From assembly GCA_944323195.1 (NCBI GenBank), contig CALURR010000106.1:1-33286 (forward strand): DNA of 33,286 nt, read 5' to 3'. Both the position numbers and the translations under genes were made by a program. Source of the stretch: Candidatus Gastranaerophilales bacterium. Its GTDB lineage: Bacteria > Cyanobacteriota > Vampirovibrionia > Gastranaerophilales > Gastranaerophilaceae. Positions within the stretch are counted from its first letter, which is position 1. Each line of letters begins with the position of its first letter. This document shows positions 23,371 through 31,482 of the stretch, piece after piece. The notes beneath the pieces were generated by a model that saw nothing but the letters and a program-made list of their open reading frames with translations, did not search any database and had not been told where the DNA came from.

Positions 23371-23994
23371 TTACTTTTCTTCAATTAAATTATACAATTT
23401 CTTTTTCTTTATATATTTAACAGATTTCATATCTGCTTTTGCACCTTTTGCGATTAATTGCGCTGAAATGTCATACATTTTATTTTTTAAGGACATATAC
23501 AATATTGTATTATTGGTAACAGAGTCTTGATAATTTACTCTTGACCCATTATCAATTAAAAACTGCGCCATTTCAGGGTTATTATTTTTTACAGCCTCAT
23601 AAAGTTCACTATAAAATCCTCTATCTAATTTTGCGCCATATTCATATAAAAGTTTTACTATTTCAAAACTATTCACTTTTGCAGCTGTGTATATGGGGTA
23701 TTCGCTATAATATGAGTTGTTTGGATTTGTTTTTGCTTCTAGCAGCAATTTTACATTTTCAACATTCCCTTTTTTTATTTGTTGATTAAGACATTCTGGA
23801 TTTGGGAAAAGTTTTTTTGAAATAAGCAATTCTTTTTGCTCTTGAGAAATACCTTGCGTGTTGTTCATTTTGTTCATAATCAATGAACGAGTTGAAAAAT
23901 CGCTATATTCATTTGTATCTAATGCTAAAGCCGGCAGCATTATAAAAACCACCGGCAATAGCAAAAATATAATCTTATTGTTCATATGTTTCAT
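23371..23994 (-). CDS. Exported ankyrin-repeat protein
   Basis: 207 residues with a signal peptide (MNNKIIFLLLPVVFIMLPALALD, counting from the second ATG at residue 4, 23985). After a helical lead (30-70) come ankyrin repeats: IKKGNVENVKLLLEAKTNPN, AKVNSFEIVKLLYEYGAKLD, AVKNNNPEMAQFLIDNGSRVN and SLKNKMYDISAQLIAKGAKAD. Each carries the typical helix pair and loop, though the TPLH signature is degenerate (YPIYTAA, NTILYMSL). Ankyrin repeats bind proteins; the partner is unknown. The gene begins 7 nt after the fabG stop without a visible ribosome site, so it probably depends on coupling to fabG. Alternatively it has been attached to the fatty-acid operon by chance. Confidence 0.83.
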   Translation of the reverse strand: MKHMNNKIIFLLLPVVFIMLPALALDTNEYSDFSTRSLIMNKMNNTQGISQEQKELLISKKLFPNPECLNQQIKKGNVENVKLLLEAKTNPNNSYYSEYPIYTAAKVNSFEIVKLLYEYGAKLDRGFYSELYEAVKNNNPEMAQFLIDNGSRVNYQDSVTNNTILYMSLKNKMYDISAQLIAKGAKADMKSVKYIKKKKLYNLIEEK

Positions 23995-24001
23995 AATTAA
24001 A

Positions 24002-24730
24002 TTATATAATCATTCCACCATCAACTTCAAGAACTTGACCAGTCATATAAGTTGTATCAAGCGCTAGGAATTTAACAACGTCTGCTATATCACTAGCTTC
24101 ACCAAGTCTTCTTAGAGAAATTAATTTTAACATTTCGTCTAAGTTTGGCAAATCTTTTGTCATATCTGTTGCAATAAACCCTGGGGCTACTGCATTAACT
24201 CTGATGTTTCTTGAGCCCAACTCTTTTGCTAATGATTTTGTAAAACCAATTAAACCGGCTTTTGCTGAAGCATAATTTGCTTGGCCAATATTGCCATATA
24301 CGCCAACTACGCTTGTTGTATTGATTATCGCGCCAGAGCGTTGTTTCATCATTAATTTAACAACGGGTTTTGATACGTAAAATGCTGAATTTAGGTTTGT
24401 GTTAATAACAGCGTTCCATTTGTCTTCTGTCATTCTGATGAATAAATCATCTCTAGTAATGCCTGCATTATTAACTAAAATATCTATTCTTTTGAAATCT
24501 TCGATAATTTTAGCAATATTTTCATCAACCTCAGCTTGGTTTGAAACATCAAATTTATATGCTTTAGCATTTACATTAAGCGCTTTTAATTCTTCAATAG
24601 TTTTATTTGCAGCTTCGTCATTTCCTGCATAAGTAATGGCTATGTCACAGCCTTCTTTTGCTAATCTTAGAGCGCATGCTTTTCCTATGCCTCTTGATGC
24701 ACCTGTAATTAGAGCAACTTTATTTTCCAT
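24002..24730 (-). CDS. fabG: 3-oxoacyl-[acyl-carrier-protein] reductase
   Basis: NADPH-dependent short-chain dehydrogenase that performs the first reduction of each fatty-acid elongation cycle. TGASRGIG (9-16) is the dinucleotide-binding motif and NNAG lies at 87-90. The catalytic tetrad is N112, S140, Y153 and K157 (SVVGVYGNIGQANYASAKAG). The ending DTTYMTGQVLEVDGGMII is standard for FabG. The 242 residues match the family. It lies 2 nt after the fabD stop, in the conserved order plsX-fabD-fabG. An ACP gene (acpP), which often follows fabG, is replaced here by the ankyrin gene. Confidence 0.97.
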   Translation of the reverse strand: MENKVALITGASRGIGKACALRLAKEGCDIAITYAGNDEAANKTIEELKALNVNAKAYKFDVSNQAEVDENIAKIIEDFKRIDILVNNAGITRDDLFIRMTEDKWNAVINTNLNSAFYVSKPVVKLMMKQRSGAIINTTSVVGVYGNIGQANYASAKAGLIGFTKSLAKELGSRNIRVNAVAPGFIATDMTKDLPNLDEMLKLISLRRLGEASDIADVVKFLALDTTYMTGQVLEVDGGMII

Positions 24731-24732
24731 TT

Positions 24733-25680
24733 TTAAACTCCTACCATTAATTCTTCAACTACTGCTTTTAAGCTAATTGAATCTGATACATTGTATGTTT
24801 TAATTTCAGATGAAATTTTACGATTTAATCCTGCTAGAACTTTTCCGTTTCCAAATTCAATAAATGTATCAACCCCTTGTTCAATTGCATTTTGAATTGA
24901 TTGAACCCACATAACAGATGAATTAATTTGTGCGGGCATCTTTTCTCTAAAATCGTTTTTATCAACTGTTAATTTAGCGTCAACATTTGTTATTACAGGA
25001 ATTTGAGCATTGTTTAAATCAAGTGTTTTAACAAAATCAACAAATGCGTCAGCTGCGCTTGTCATAAGTTTAGAGTGAAATCCTCCTGAAACTGCAAGAG
25101 GCACAACTCTTTTAGCACCTTTTTCTTTAATTAAATCACAAGCTTTTTCAACTGCTTCAATTTCTCCTGTGATTACAACTTGAGTTGGGTCGTTATAGTT
25201 TGCAACTTGAACCAAACCTGCTTTTGAAGCCTCTTCGATTGATGAGTTAATATCTTCAATTTTTGCTCCAAGAATTGCAGCCATTGTACCTTTTGTTGTT
25301 TTTGTTGCTTCATCCATAAGTTCAGAGCGTTTTTGAATAGCTTTCATTGTTGTTGCTAAATCCATAACACCAGAGCAATACATAGCGCAATATTCACCTA
25401 ATGAATGACCAAGAGTTAAACTTGGTTTAATATTAGGACATTGAGATTTAAATGCTTCAAGAGCTGCAATTGAAGTCGCAACAATTGCACTTTGAGCGTT
25501 AATTGTTTGTTTTAGATTCTCATCAGGGCCATTAAAACAAATTTGTGATATTTTTTTGCTTAAAACTTCGTCAGCTTTATTGTAAACTTCTTTTGCTTTT
25601 TCAAAATTATTATATAAATCTAAACCCATGCCTGTGGTTTGCGAACCTTGTCCTGGGAATATAAATGCAATTTTTTTCAT
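24733..25680 (-). CDS. fabD: Malonyl-CoA--ACP transacylase
   Basis: Transfers malonyl groups from CoA to acyl carrier protein, supplying the elongation units of fatty-acid synthesis. GQGSQ (10-14) begins the acyltransferase fold. The nucleophile is S93 in LGHSLGEY, R119 follows in IQKRSELM, and H203 in SGGFHSKLM completes the catalytic pair. The C-terminal FIEFGNGKVLAGLNRKI is also typical. 315 residues, full length. AGGAGAAAA lies just before the ATG. It is between plsX (26 nt upstream) and fabG (2 nt downstream). Confidence 0.97.
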   Translation of the reverse strand: MKKIAFIFPGQGSQTTGMGLDLYNNFEKAKEVYNKADEVLSKKISQICFNGPDENLKQTINAQSAIVATSIAALEAFKSQCPNIKPSLTLGHSLGEYCAMYCSGVMDLATTMKAIQKRSELMDEATKTTKGTMAAILGAKIEDINSSIEEASKAGLVQVANYNDPTQVVITGEIEAVEKACDLIKEKGAKRVVPLAVSGGFHSKLMTSAADAFVDFVKTLDLNNAQIPVITNVDAKLTVDKNDFREKMPAQINSSVMWVQSIQNAIEQGVDTFIEFGNGKVLAGLNRKISSEIKTYNVSDSISLKAVVEELMVGV

Positions 25681-25706
25681 TTTCTCCTCTTTGTTGTCTA
25701 TAATTA

Positions 25707-26756
25707 TTAATTAATTATTTCTGCAATTTTTTTGTTAACACCTGATTCTACAGCTTCTTTTGCAACTCTTACAGCGTTTTTAATTGCATAAGATGAGCTT
25801 CTGCCATGGGAAATAACGGTAATTCCTTTTACACCCAAAAGCAAAGCTCCGCCAAATTCTTCATAGTTTATTCTTTTGTAAATTCTTTTCATAAAAGGCT
25901 TAGCTAATAAACCAACAATTTTAGAAATTAAATCGCTTCTAAATTCTTGTTGAATTAATTTGAATAACATCATAGAGCAGCCTTCAATTGTTTTAAGCGC
26001 AACATTTCCAACAAAACCATCGCACACAACAACATCTACATCCCCTTGGAAAAGTTCTTTGCCTTCAATATTTCCAATGAAATTTAGGCCTATAGTGTTT
26101 TCTTTAAGGAGCTTGTGAGTGTCTTTAACTAGTTGGTTGCCTTTTTCTTCTTCTTCTCCAATATTCATGACGCCAATTCTGGGATTTTCTCTGTTGTATA
26201 CATTTTTAACAAATGTAGCACCCATTGTGGCAAATTGAAATAACATTTCAGGAGTACAAGAGCTATTTGCTCCTGCGTCAATTAAAATAACAGGCTCTTT
26301 TTTTGTTGGAAGTGTGGCAGCAATAGCGGGACGTTCAATACCTTTTAAACGTCCTAAGCCAAATAAAGAGCTTGCCATTGCAGCTCCTGTTGAGCCTGCG
26401 GCAACAACAGCATCAGAGCTCCCTTTTGCAACAGCATCAACTGCTAAAACAATTGAAGATTTTTTCTTTTTACGTATTGCAACACCGGGAGCTTCGCCCA
26501 TTTCTATAATTTCATCAGCTTGGGTGATTTTAATATCAAGTTTAGACAGGTCAACTTTGATGTTTTTAACAAAATAACCGCCCCTGTTTGATCTTATGCC
26601 CTTCTTTGCTATTTCATCCAGTACTTCTTGGATTTTATCTGTTTGACCAACAAGTTCAATTGGTATGTTGTAATCTTGTGCTGCCCAAACAGCACCTTTA
26701 ACTATTTCAGATGGAGCATAATCTCCGCCCATTGCATCTATTGCAATTCTTGTCAT
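25707..26756 (-). CDS. plsX: Phosphate acyltransferase PlsX
   Basis: Converts acyl-ACP to acyl-phosphate, the first committed step of phosphatidic-acid synthesis in the PlsX-PlsY route. It begins with the family signature IAIDAMGGDYAP and carries GEAPGVAIRKKKKSSI, AGSTGA and DAGANSSCTPEMLFQFA. The C-terminal ...FGGALLLGVKGITVISHGRSS is strongly conserved in PlsX. 349 residues, usual length. It follows rpmF by 32 nt, the classical rpmF-plsX pairing. fabH, which commonly lies between plsX and fabD, is absent here. Confidence 0.97.
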   Translation of the reverse strand: MTRIAIDAMGGDYAPSEIVKGAVWAAQDYNIPIELVGQTDKIQEVLDEIAKKGIRSNRGGYFVKNIKVDLSKLDIKITQADEIIEMGEAPGVAIRKKKKSSIVLAVDAVAKGSSDAVVAAGSTGAAMASSLFGLGRLKGIERPAIAATLPTKKEPVILIDAGANSSCTPEMLFQFATMGATFVKNVYNRENPRIGVMNIGEEEEKGNQLVKDTHKLLKENTIGLNFIGNIEGKELFQGDVDVVVCDGFVGNVALKTIEGCSMMLFKLIQQEFRSDLISKIVGLLAKPFMKRIYKRINYEEFGGALLLGVKGITVISHGRSSSYAIKNAVRVAKEAVESGVNKKIAEIIN

Positions 26757-26788
26757 ACTAAATTCCCCAAAATGATGATTATATTTTA

Positions 26789-27103
26789 CTATTCTTTTGT
26801 TTCTTCTGTAGTTGTTTCTTCAACTACTTCTGCTTCAACAGTTTTTTCTTCTGCTTGTTCTTTTTTAGCTCTGGTTTTTTTAGCTTTTTTTGGTTCTTCT
26901 TTTGCTTCTTGAGCTTTCATTTCTTCTTGTTTTTTAATTGAGGCAAAGCCGTTTTTGTAGTATCCGCACTCAGGACAAACTGTATGAGTTAAAATAATAG
27001 CTTTGCAGTTAGGACAAGTTGTTGTTGCCGGAGTTGAACCTTTCCAGTTTGCTCTTCTTGTAGCTTGACTTGCTTTTCCTGTTCTTTTCTTTGGTGTAGC
27101 CAT
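26789..27103 (-). CDS. rpmF: Ribosomal protein bL32 with charged C-terminal extension
   Basis: The first ~58 residues are bL32: MATPKKRTGKASQATRRANW and a zinc ribbon with C30, C33, C43 and C46 (CPNC...CPECGYY). Usual bL32 is 55-60 residues, but this product has 104. The extra ~45 residues alternate Lys and Glu (KKQEEMKAQEAKEEPKKAKK), then become acidic and Thr-rich (EEKTVEAEVVEETTTEETKE). They look like a disordered or single-helix tail. The tail is in one uninterrupted frame with the same base composition, so it is not an obvious frameshift. It heads the rpmF-plsX-fabD-fabG cluster. Confidence 0.94.
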   Translation of the reverse strand: MATPKKRTGKASQATRRANWKGSTPATTTCPNCKAIILTHTVCPECGYYKNGFASIKKQEEMKAQEAKEEPKKAKKTRAKKEQAEEKTVEAEVVEETTTEETKE

Positions 27104-27178
27104 TTTTTATTTCCTTTTCTACATAATCTGCGTCATTTTATCTCATTTATTTTGACATAATACTATTCTCTAAAAAAA

Positions 27179-27211
27179 AGAAATCCTTGTCAATGATTTG
27201 CAAGGATTTCT
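27179..27211 (-). terminator. Intrinsic terminator of the winged-helix gene
   Basis: An 11-bp stem (AGAAATCCTTG / CAAGGATTTCT) with an 11-nt loop, followed by eight T residues on the reverse strand. It lies 25 nt after the stop at 27236. Confidence 0.92.
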
Positions 27212-27235
27212 TTAAAATTAAGTAATTTTTTTTAA

Positions 27236-27433
27236 CTATCTTAAGCTAACTTTTGTGTAAGAACCTTTTTTAGCAAAGTTAACTTTGTCTTCACGAGCTA
27301 ACCAACCTAAACCAAGGCTAGCAAAGTTTTCGTTAAGACCTAGGTCTTTGTTCATTTTTTTAGTTGTTACTTCGCCGTTTTCATTAAGGTATTCCCAAAT
27401 TTTTCCAGCTGTTTCGATAATTGTTTCTTGCAT
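27236..27433 (-). CDS. DUF2582-type winged-helix protein
   Basis: 65 residues from the ATG at 27431-27433, which follows AAAAAGGAGTACAACA, a very good ribosome site. The frame could extend 11 codons further to 27466, but that start has no such site. The sequence ETAGKIWEYLNENGEVTTKKMNKDLGLNENFASLGLGWLAREDKVNF fits the small winged-helix DUF2582 family, which has the length and the 'GWLAREdKV' turn. It is a probable nucleic-acid-binding protein of unknown target; such proteins are often abundant in anaerobes. It is divergent from leuD and has its own terminator. Confidence 0.85.
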   Translation of the reverse strand: MQETIIETAGKIWEYLNENGEVTTKKMNKDLGLNENFASLGLGWLAREDKVNFAKKGSYTKVSLR

Positions 27434-27480
27434 TGTTGTACTCCTTTTTAAATGCTTTGTATACAAGTTACTGCGATGTG

Positions 27481-27498
27481 CGAATTTTTTTAAATTCG
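27481..27498. promoter_or_regulatory. Palindrome in the DUF2582-leuD divergent region
   Basis: CGAATTT-TTTT-AAATTCG, a perfect 7-bp inverted repeat. It lies between the two divergent starts and about 23 nt upstream of a TATAAT (27521-27526) that could serve leuD. It might be an operator for either direction; no regulator is identified. Confidence 0.4.
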
Positions 27499-27548
27499 TA
27501 TTTGCATAATTATCTTAATTTATAATATAGTGGATGTATATAGTTTAA

Positions 27549-28049
27549 ATGGATGAAAAAAGTATGAATAAAAATTGGATATACGGTGATAATGTAGATA
27601 CTGACGTGATTATACCTGCTCGTTATTTAAATACAAAATCAGAAAAAGAACTTGCTCTTCATTGTATGGAAGATATCGATAAATCTTTTAGTAAAGAGGT
27701 TCAAAACGGTGATTTAATTATTGCAGGATATAATTTTGGGTGTGGTTCATCAAGAGAGCATGCTCCTCTTTCGATTAAAGCATGTGGTATTAAAGCTGTC
27801 ATTGCAAAATCTTTTCCGAGAATATTTTATAGAAATGCTATTAATATTGGACTTGTAATTATTGAGAATGATGAAATTCAAGAAGATATAGAAGAAAATG
27901 ATGTAATTGAAATAAATTTATCTGAAGGAAAAATATTAAATAAAACTAAAAATAAAGAGTATTCTTTCAGCGCATTTCCTTCTGAAATCCAAAATTTAAT
28001 TAATAAAGGCGGTTTAATAGAGTATACAAAACAAAAAGTAGGTAAATAA
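27549..28049 (+). CDS. leuD: 3-isopropylmalate dehydratase small subunit
   Basis: Small subunit of isopropylmalate isomerase, which converts 2-isopropylmalate to 3-isopropylmalate in leucine synthesis together with the Fe-S subunit LeuC. It starts [23 protein letters not shown] and carries [13 protein letters not shown], the swivelling-domain signature. At 166 residues it belongs to the short (LeuD-2/archaeal-like) type. The start is either 27549 or the ATG at 27564 (MNKNW), which lies 7 nt after GGATGA. leuB begins at the next base after its stop. leuC and leuA are not in the window. A homoaconitase-type role is possible in this family, but the leuB neighbour favours leucine. Confidence 0.93.
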   Translation: MDEKSMNKNWIYGDNVDTDVIIPARYLNTKSEKELALHCMEDIDKSFSKEVQNGDLIIAGYNFGCGSSREHAPLSIKACGIKAVIAKSFPRIFYRNAINIGLVIIENDEIQEDIEENDVIEINLSEGKILNKTKNKEYSFSAFPSEIQNLINKGGLIEYTKQKVGK

Positions 28050-29138
28050 ATGAAAAATATTGCGGTTTTGCTTGGCGACGGAACAGGCGTTGAAATTGTT
28101 TCTTCGGCTATTAAAGTTTTAGATAAGATTGCACTAAAATACAATCTTCAATTCCAATATAATTATGCATCAATTGGCGGGCGTGCTTATGATGAATTTG
28201 GCGTACCGCTTCCTGATAAAACCATACAAACTTGTTTGAAATCTGATGCTGTTTTATTGGGCGCTGTTGGTGATTGGAAATATGATTCTTTAGCTCCGGA
28301 ATTAAGACCTGAAAAGGCATTATTGGGAATAAGAAAAAAACTGAACTTATTTGCAAATTTAAGACCTGTCAAAGTTTTTGATGAATTATTATTTTCATCA
28401 CCCCTTAAAGAAGAAATAGCAAGAAATACAGACATCATGATAGTTAGAGAATTAACCGGTGATGTATATTTTGGTGAACCTAAAGGAATTTCAACAAAAA
28501 AAACTCTTGATGGTAGAGAAATAAAATATGGCTTTAATAACATGATTTATGATGAGGATGAAATCAGAAGAATTGCATCTGTCGCTTTTAAATCAGCTCA
28601 AAGAAGAAAAAAAAGAGTATGTTGCGTTGACAAGGCAAATGTTTTAGATGTTTCAAGATTATTTAGAGAAATAACCAAAGATGTATCAAAAAATTATCCT
28701 GATGTTGAATTATCTTTCATGTATGTAGATAATTGCGCTATGCAATTAATTCAAAACCCGAGACAATTTGATGTTATTTTAACCGGCAATATTTTTGGTG
28801 ATATTTTATCTGATGAAGCTTCAACTATCTGCGGGTCTTTAGGGATGTTGCCTTCAGCTTCATTATCAGATGGAAAAACTCCGTTTATGTATGAACCAAT
28901 ACATGGCTCAGCCCCTGATTTAGCGGGTAAAAATGTTGTAAATCCTATTGCAACAATTTTATCTGTCGCAATGATGCTGGAGTATTCTTTTAATGAAAAA
29001 CTTGCATCAGATACAATCTATAGAGCTGTAAAAGATGTCTTGAAAGAAAACTACAGGACAAAAGATATTGCTCAAAAAGATTCAAAAATTTGCACTACAA
29101 CAAAGATGACCGATTTAATAATTGAAAAAATAATATAA
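28050..29138 (+). CDS. leuB: 3-isopropylmalate dehydrogenase
   Basis: NAD-dependent beta-decarboxylating dehydrogenase that oxidises 3-isopropylmalate in leucine synthesis. Motifs in order: [11 protein letters not shown] at the N-terminus, [19 protein letters not shown] (substrate arginines), [28 protein letters not shown], and the metal site [12 protein letters not shown] followed by [20 protein letters not shown] with ELTGDVYFG is the LeuB rather than the isocitrate-dehydrogenase pattern. 362 residues, normal. It begins directly after the leuD stop (TAAATG) with no space for a separate ribosome site beyond AGTAGG in the leuD end, so translation is coupled. Confidence 0.96.
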   Translation: MKNIAVLLGDGTGVEIVSSAIKVLDKIALKYNLQFQYNYASIGGRAYDEFGVPLPDKTIQTCLKSDAVLLGAVGDWKYDSLAPELRPEKALLGIRKKLNLFANLRPVKVFDELLFSSPLKEEIARNTDIMIVRELTGDVYFGEPKGISTKKTLDGREIKYGFNNMIYDEDEIRRIASVAFKSAQRRKKRVCCVDKANVLDVSRLFREITKDVSKNYPDVELSFMYVDNCAMQLIQNPRQFDVILTGNIFGDILSDEASTICGSLGMLPSASLSDGKTPFMYEPIHGSAPDLAGKNVVNPIATILSVAMMLEYSFNEKLASDTIYRAVKDVLKENYRTKDIAQKDSKICTTTKMTDLIIEKII

Positions 29139-29202
29139 ATTTGCATATTAATTTTTGTGCTAAAATTACAGTAAATAGTGAAATATTGAGGAAGTATATA
29201 AA

Positions 29203-30981
29203 ATGGAAAAACAAGTAGATGAAAAATTGCAAACACTAAGACATTCTTGTTCTCATATTATGGCGCAAGCTGTTCAAAAGCTTTATCCGCAAGCAAAACT
29301 TGCAATAGGTCCTGCAATTGAAAATGGTTTTTATTATGACTTTGATATAGAAGGCGTTACTTTATCTGATGAAAATTTAAAAGAAATTGAAAAAGTAATG
29401 AAAAAGTTAATTAGTCAAAATCTTACCTTTGAAAAATATACTATTCCTGATGTTGAAGCGCAGATTGCTGAATTTAAAAAAGAGGGTGAAATTTATAAAG
29501 CTGAACTTTTAGAAGAACATAAAAATGATAACCCTACTTTATATTTAACAAAAGATAAAGATGGGAATGTTTTATTTAACGATTTGTGCTCAGGTCCTCA
29601 TATTGAATCTACTAAAGAGATTAAAGCATTTAAATTAATGTCTGTAGCCGGTGCATATTGGAGAGGCGATGAAAAAAATAAAATGCTTCAAAGAATTTAT
29701 GCTACTGCATTTTTAACAAAAGAAGAACTTGATGAGTATATTAAACAATTAGAAGAATCAAAAAGACGTGACCATAGAAAGCTTGGTTCGCAGCTGGATT
29801 TATTCTCTGTTAGAGATGAAATTGGCGGTGGTCTTGTTTTGTGGCATCCTAATTTATATACCGTTAGAGAGCAAATTGAAAATTATTGGAGAGAAGAACA
29901 TAGAAAAAGAGATTACGTAATTGTTCAAACTCCTCAACTTGCTAAATCAAAGCTTTGGGAATTATCAGGTCATATTGACCACTATAAGGAAAATATGTTC
30001 TTTATTCAAAAAGAAGATGATTCAGACGAGCAATACATTGTAAAACCAATGAATTGTCCATTTCATATTTTAATTTATCAATCTCAAAGACATTCTTATC
30101 GTGATTTGCCTTTGAGAATGGCTGAATTAGGTACTGTGTATAGACGTGAAAAATCAGGAGCATTATCCGGTTTGACTCGTGTACAAGGCTTTACTCAAGA
30201 TGATGCTCATATTTTCTGTACGCCTGAACAATTGGTTGATGAAATAAATAATATTATAGATTTTGTTTCAGATACTATGAAAATCTTTAATATGACCTTC
30301 GAGGTAGAATTATCAACTCGCCCTGAAAGTTTTGTTGGTGATATTAAAAACTGGGAGTTAGCAGAAGCCGGATTAAAAGAAGCCATGGATAAACGTGGTA
30401 TGAAATATGAAATCAATGAAGGCGATGGCGCTTTTTATGGTCCAAAGATTGATTTTAAGGTTAAAGATGCACTGAAGAGAACTTGGCAATGTGCAACTAT
30501 TCAACTAGATTTTAATTTACCTGAAAGATTTGATATAAAATATCAAGATAAAGATGGTGTTCTAAAAACACCTGTTATGCTTCACAGGGTTATTTTTGGT
30601 TCAATGGAGAGATTTCATGGTATTTTAATCGAACATTATGCCGGAGCTTTCCCTGCTTGGCTTGCACCTCATCAGGTTGCATTAGTACCTATCGCAGATA
30701 GACACAATGAATACATGGAAGAAATTTATAAAAAATTAAGACAAAAAGGAATAAGAGTAATTTTTGAAGATAAGTCAGAATCAATGAACTATAAAATCAG
30801 AGATTATTTGCAAAACAAAAAGGTGCCTTATGTCCTTGTTGCAGGTGATAAAGAAGTTGAATCTCAAAAAGTTGCGATAAGAAAACGTGGAGTTGGACAG
30901 CTTGGTGAGATGTCAATTGACGAATTTATAGAAAAACTTGAAACTGAAATCCAGACAAAAGGCAGTATTGAAATAAAATAA
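29203..30981 (+). CDS. thrS: Threonyl-tRNA synthetase lacking the TGS domain
   Basis: Class II synthetase that charges tRNA-Thr. The protein starts almost directly at the editing domain (LRHSCSHIMAQ with H14 and H18; LCSGPHIES further on), so the ~60-residue N-terminal TGS domain of E. coli ThrRS is missing. This is the form I know from Cyanobacteria. The catalytic core has KPMNCPFHI (zinc ligand C285), LRMAELGTVYRREKSGALSGLTRVQGF (motif 2) and HRVIFGSMERFHGILIEHYAGAFP (motif 3, zinc-ligand region). The anticodon-binding domain begins VALVPIADRHNEY. 592 residues. GAGGAAG precedes the ATG by about 9 nt. No T-box leader is visible in the 64 nt upstream. Confidence 0.97.
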   Translation: MEKQVDEKLQTLRHSCSHIMAQAVQKLYPQAKLAIGPAIENGFYYDFDIEGVTLSDENLKEIEKVMKKLISQNLTFEKYTIPDVEAQIAEFKKEGEIYKAELLEEHKNDNPTLYLTKDKDGNVLFNDLCSGPHIESTKEIKAFKLMSVAGAYWRGDEKNKMLQRIYATAFLTKEELDEYIKQLEESKRRDHRKLGSQLDLFSVRDEIGGGLVLWHPNLYTVREQIENYWREEHRKRDYVIVQTPQLAKSKLWELSGHIDHYKENMFFIQKEDDSDEQYIVKPMNCPFHILIYQSQRHSYRDLPLRMAELGTVYRREKSGALSGLTRVQGFTQDDAHIFCTPEQLVDEINNIIDFVSDTMKIFNMTFEVELSTRPESFVGDIKNWELAEAGLKEAMDKRGMKYEINEGDGAFYGPKIDFKVKDALKRTWQCATIQLDFNLPERFDIKYQDKDGVLKTPVMLHRVIFGSMERFHGILIEHYAGAFPAWLAPHQVALVPIADRHNEYMEEIYKKLRQKGIRVIFEDKSESMNYKIRDYLQNKKVPYVLVAGDKEVESQKVAIRKRGVGQLGEMSIDEFIEKLETEIQTKGSIEIK

Positions 30982-30997
30982 AATCTTAATTCCGTTT

Positions 30998-31315
30998 TTA
31001 GTTCATAAAACACAATACTAATTTTAGTATTCTGTTTAAGTCTTTATCTGAGGCGCTTTTTAAGATGCCGTTGATTTTATTTAATATGTATGTTCTACTT
31101 TGAAAATGTTGAGTTTTGAAAAATTCCATATATTCAACATTTAAGACATTTGCAAATCTTTCTATTAAGTCTGCTTTAGGAAAACTTCTTCCTGTTTCAA
31201 TGTGACTCATATGTTTTGGATCAATACCAACTTGTTCTGCCAGTTGGTATTGTGTGATGCCTTTTTTGGTTCTAAGTTCTTTTATTCTTAGACCAAAATC
31301 TTTTTTTATGTTCAT
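30998..31315 (-). CDS. XRE-family helix-turn-helix regulator
   Basis: A 105-residue protein with a Cro/CI-type HTH at residues 8-62: LRIKELRTKKGITQYQLAEQVGI, then the recognition helix PKHMSHIETGRSFPKADLIERFANVLNV. The C-terminal 40 residues are helical (ILNKINGILKSASDKDLNRILKLVLCFMN) and may be a dimerisation module. AAAAGGAGGATAA just before the ATG is a near-perfect ribosome site. It faces thrS tail to tail and is divergent from the prepilin-like surface gene at 31483. It may therefore control that gene or itself; an inverted repeat in the shared upstream region (31367-31457) is a candidate operator. Confidence 0.92.
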   Translation of the reverse strand: MNIKKDFGLRIKELRTKKGITQYQLAEQVGIDPKHMSHIETGRSFPKADLIERFANVLNVEYMEFFKTQHFQSRTYILNKINGILKSASDKDLNRILKLVLCFMN

Positions 31316-31366
31316 TTATCCTCCTTTTTCTAGAAGATAATAAGATTTATTATAGATATAAACCGT

Positions 31367-31457
31367 ATTTAAAACATAAATTATATTAATTTTTCTGTAT
31401 TTAATATTGAAATTCTTTGTTAAATATGGTAAATTTTAAATAAATTATGTTTTAAAT
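31367..31457. promoter_or_regulatory. Divergent control region with 13-bp inverted repeat arms
   Basis: ATTTAAAACATAA (31367-31379) and its exact complement TTATGTTTTAAAT (31445-31457) flank the AT-rich region between the XRE gene and the prepilin-like gene, with centres about 78 bp apart. The arms could be two binding sites for the XRE protein. Because the region is extremely AT-rich, chance is a real alternative. Confidence 0.4.
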
Positions 31458-31482
31458 AAAGGATGTTTTAAGTAAGAGTATT

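Noticed and set aside
29139-29202. T-box or other leader regulation of thrS
   Set aside because: Only 64 nt separate leuB and thrS and no T-box sequence or terminator/antiterminator pair is present.
31014-31031. AATACTAA/TTAGTATT hairpin as thrS terminator
   Set aside because: It lies within the coding end of the convergent XRE gene and lacks a T run; too weak to call.
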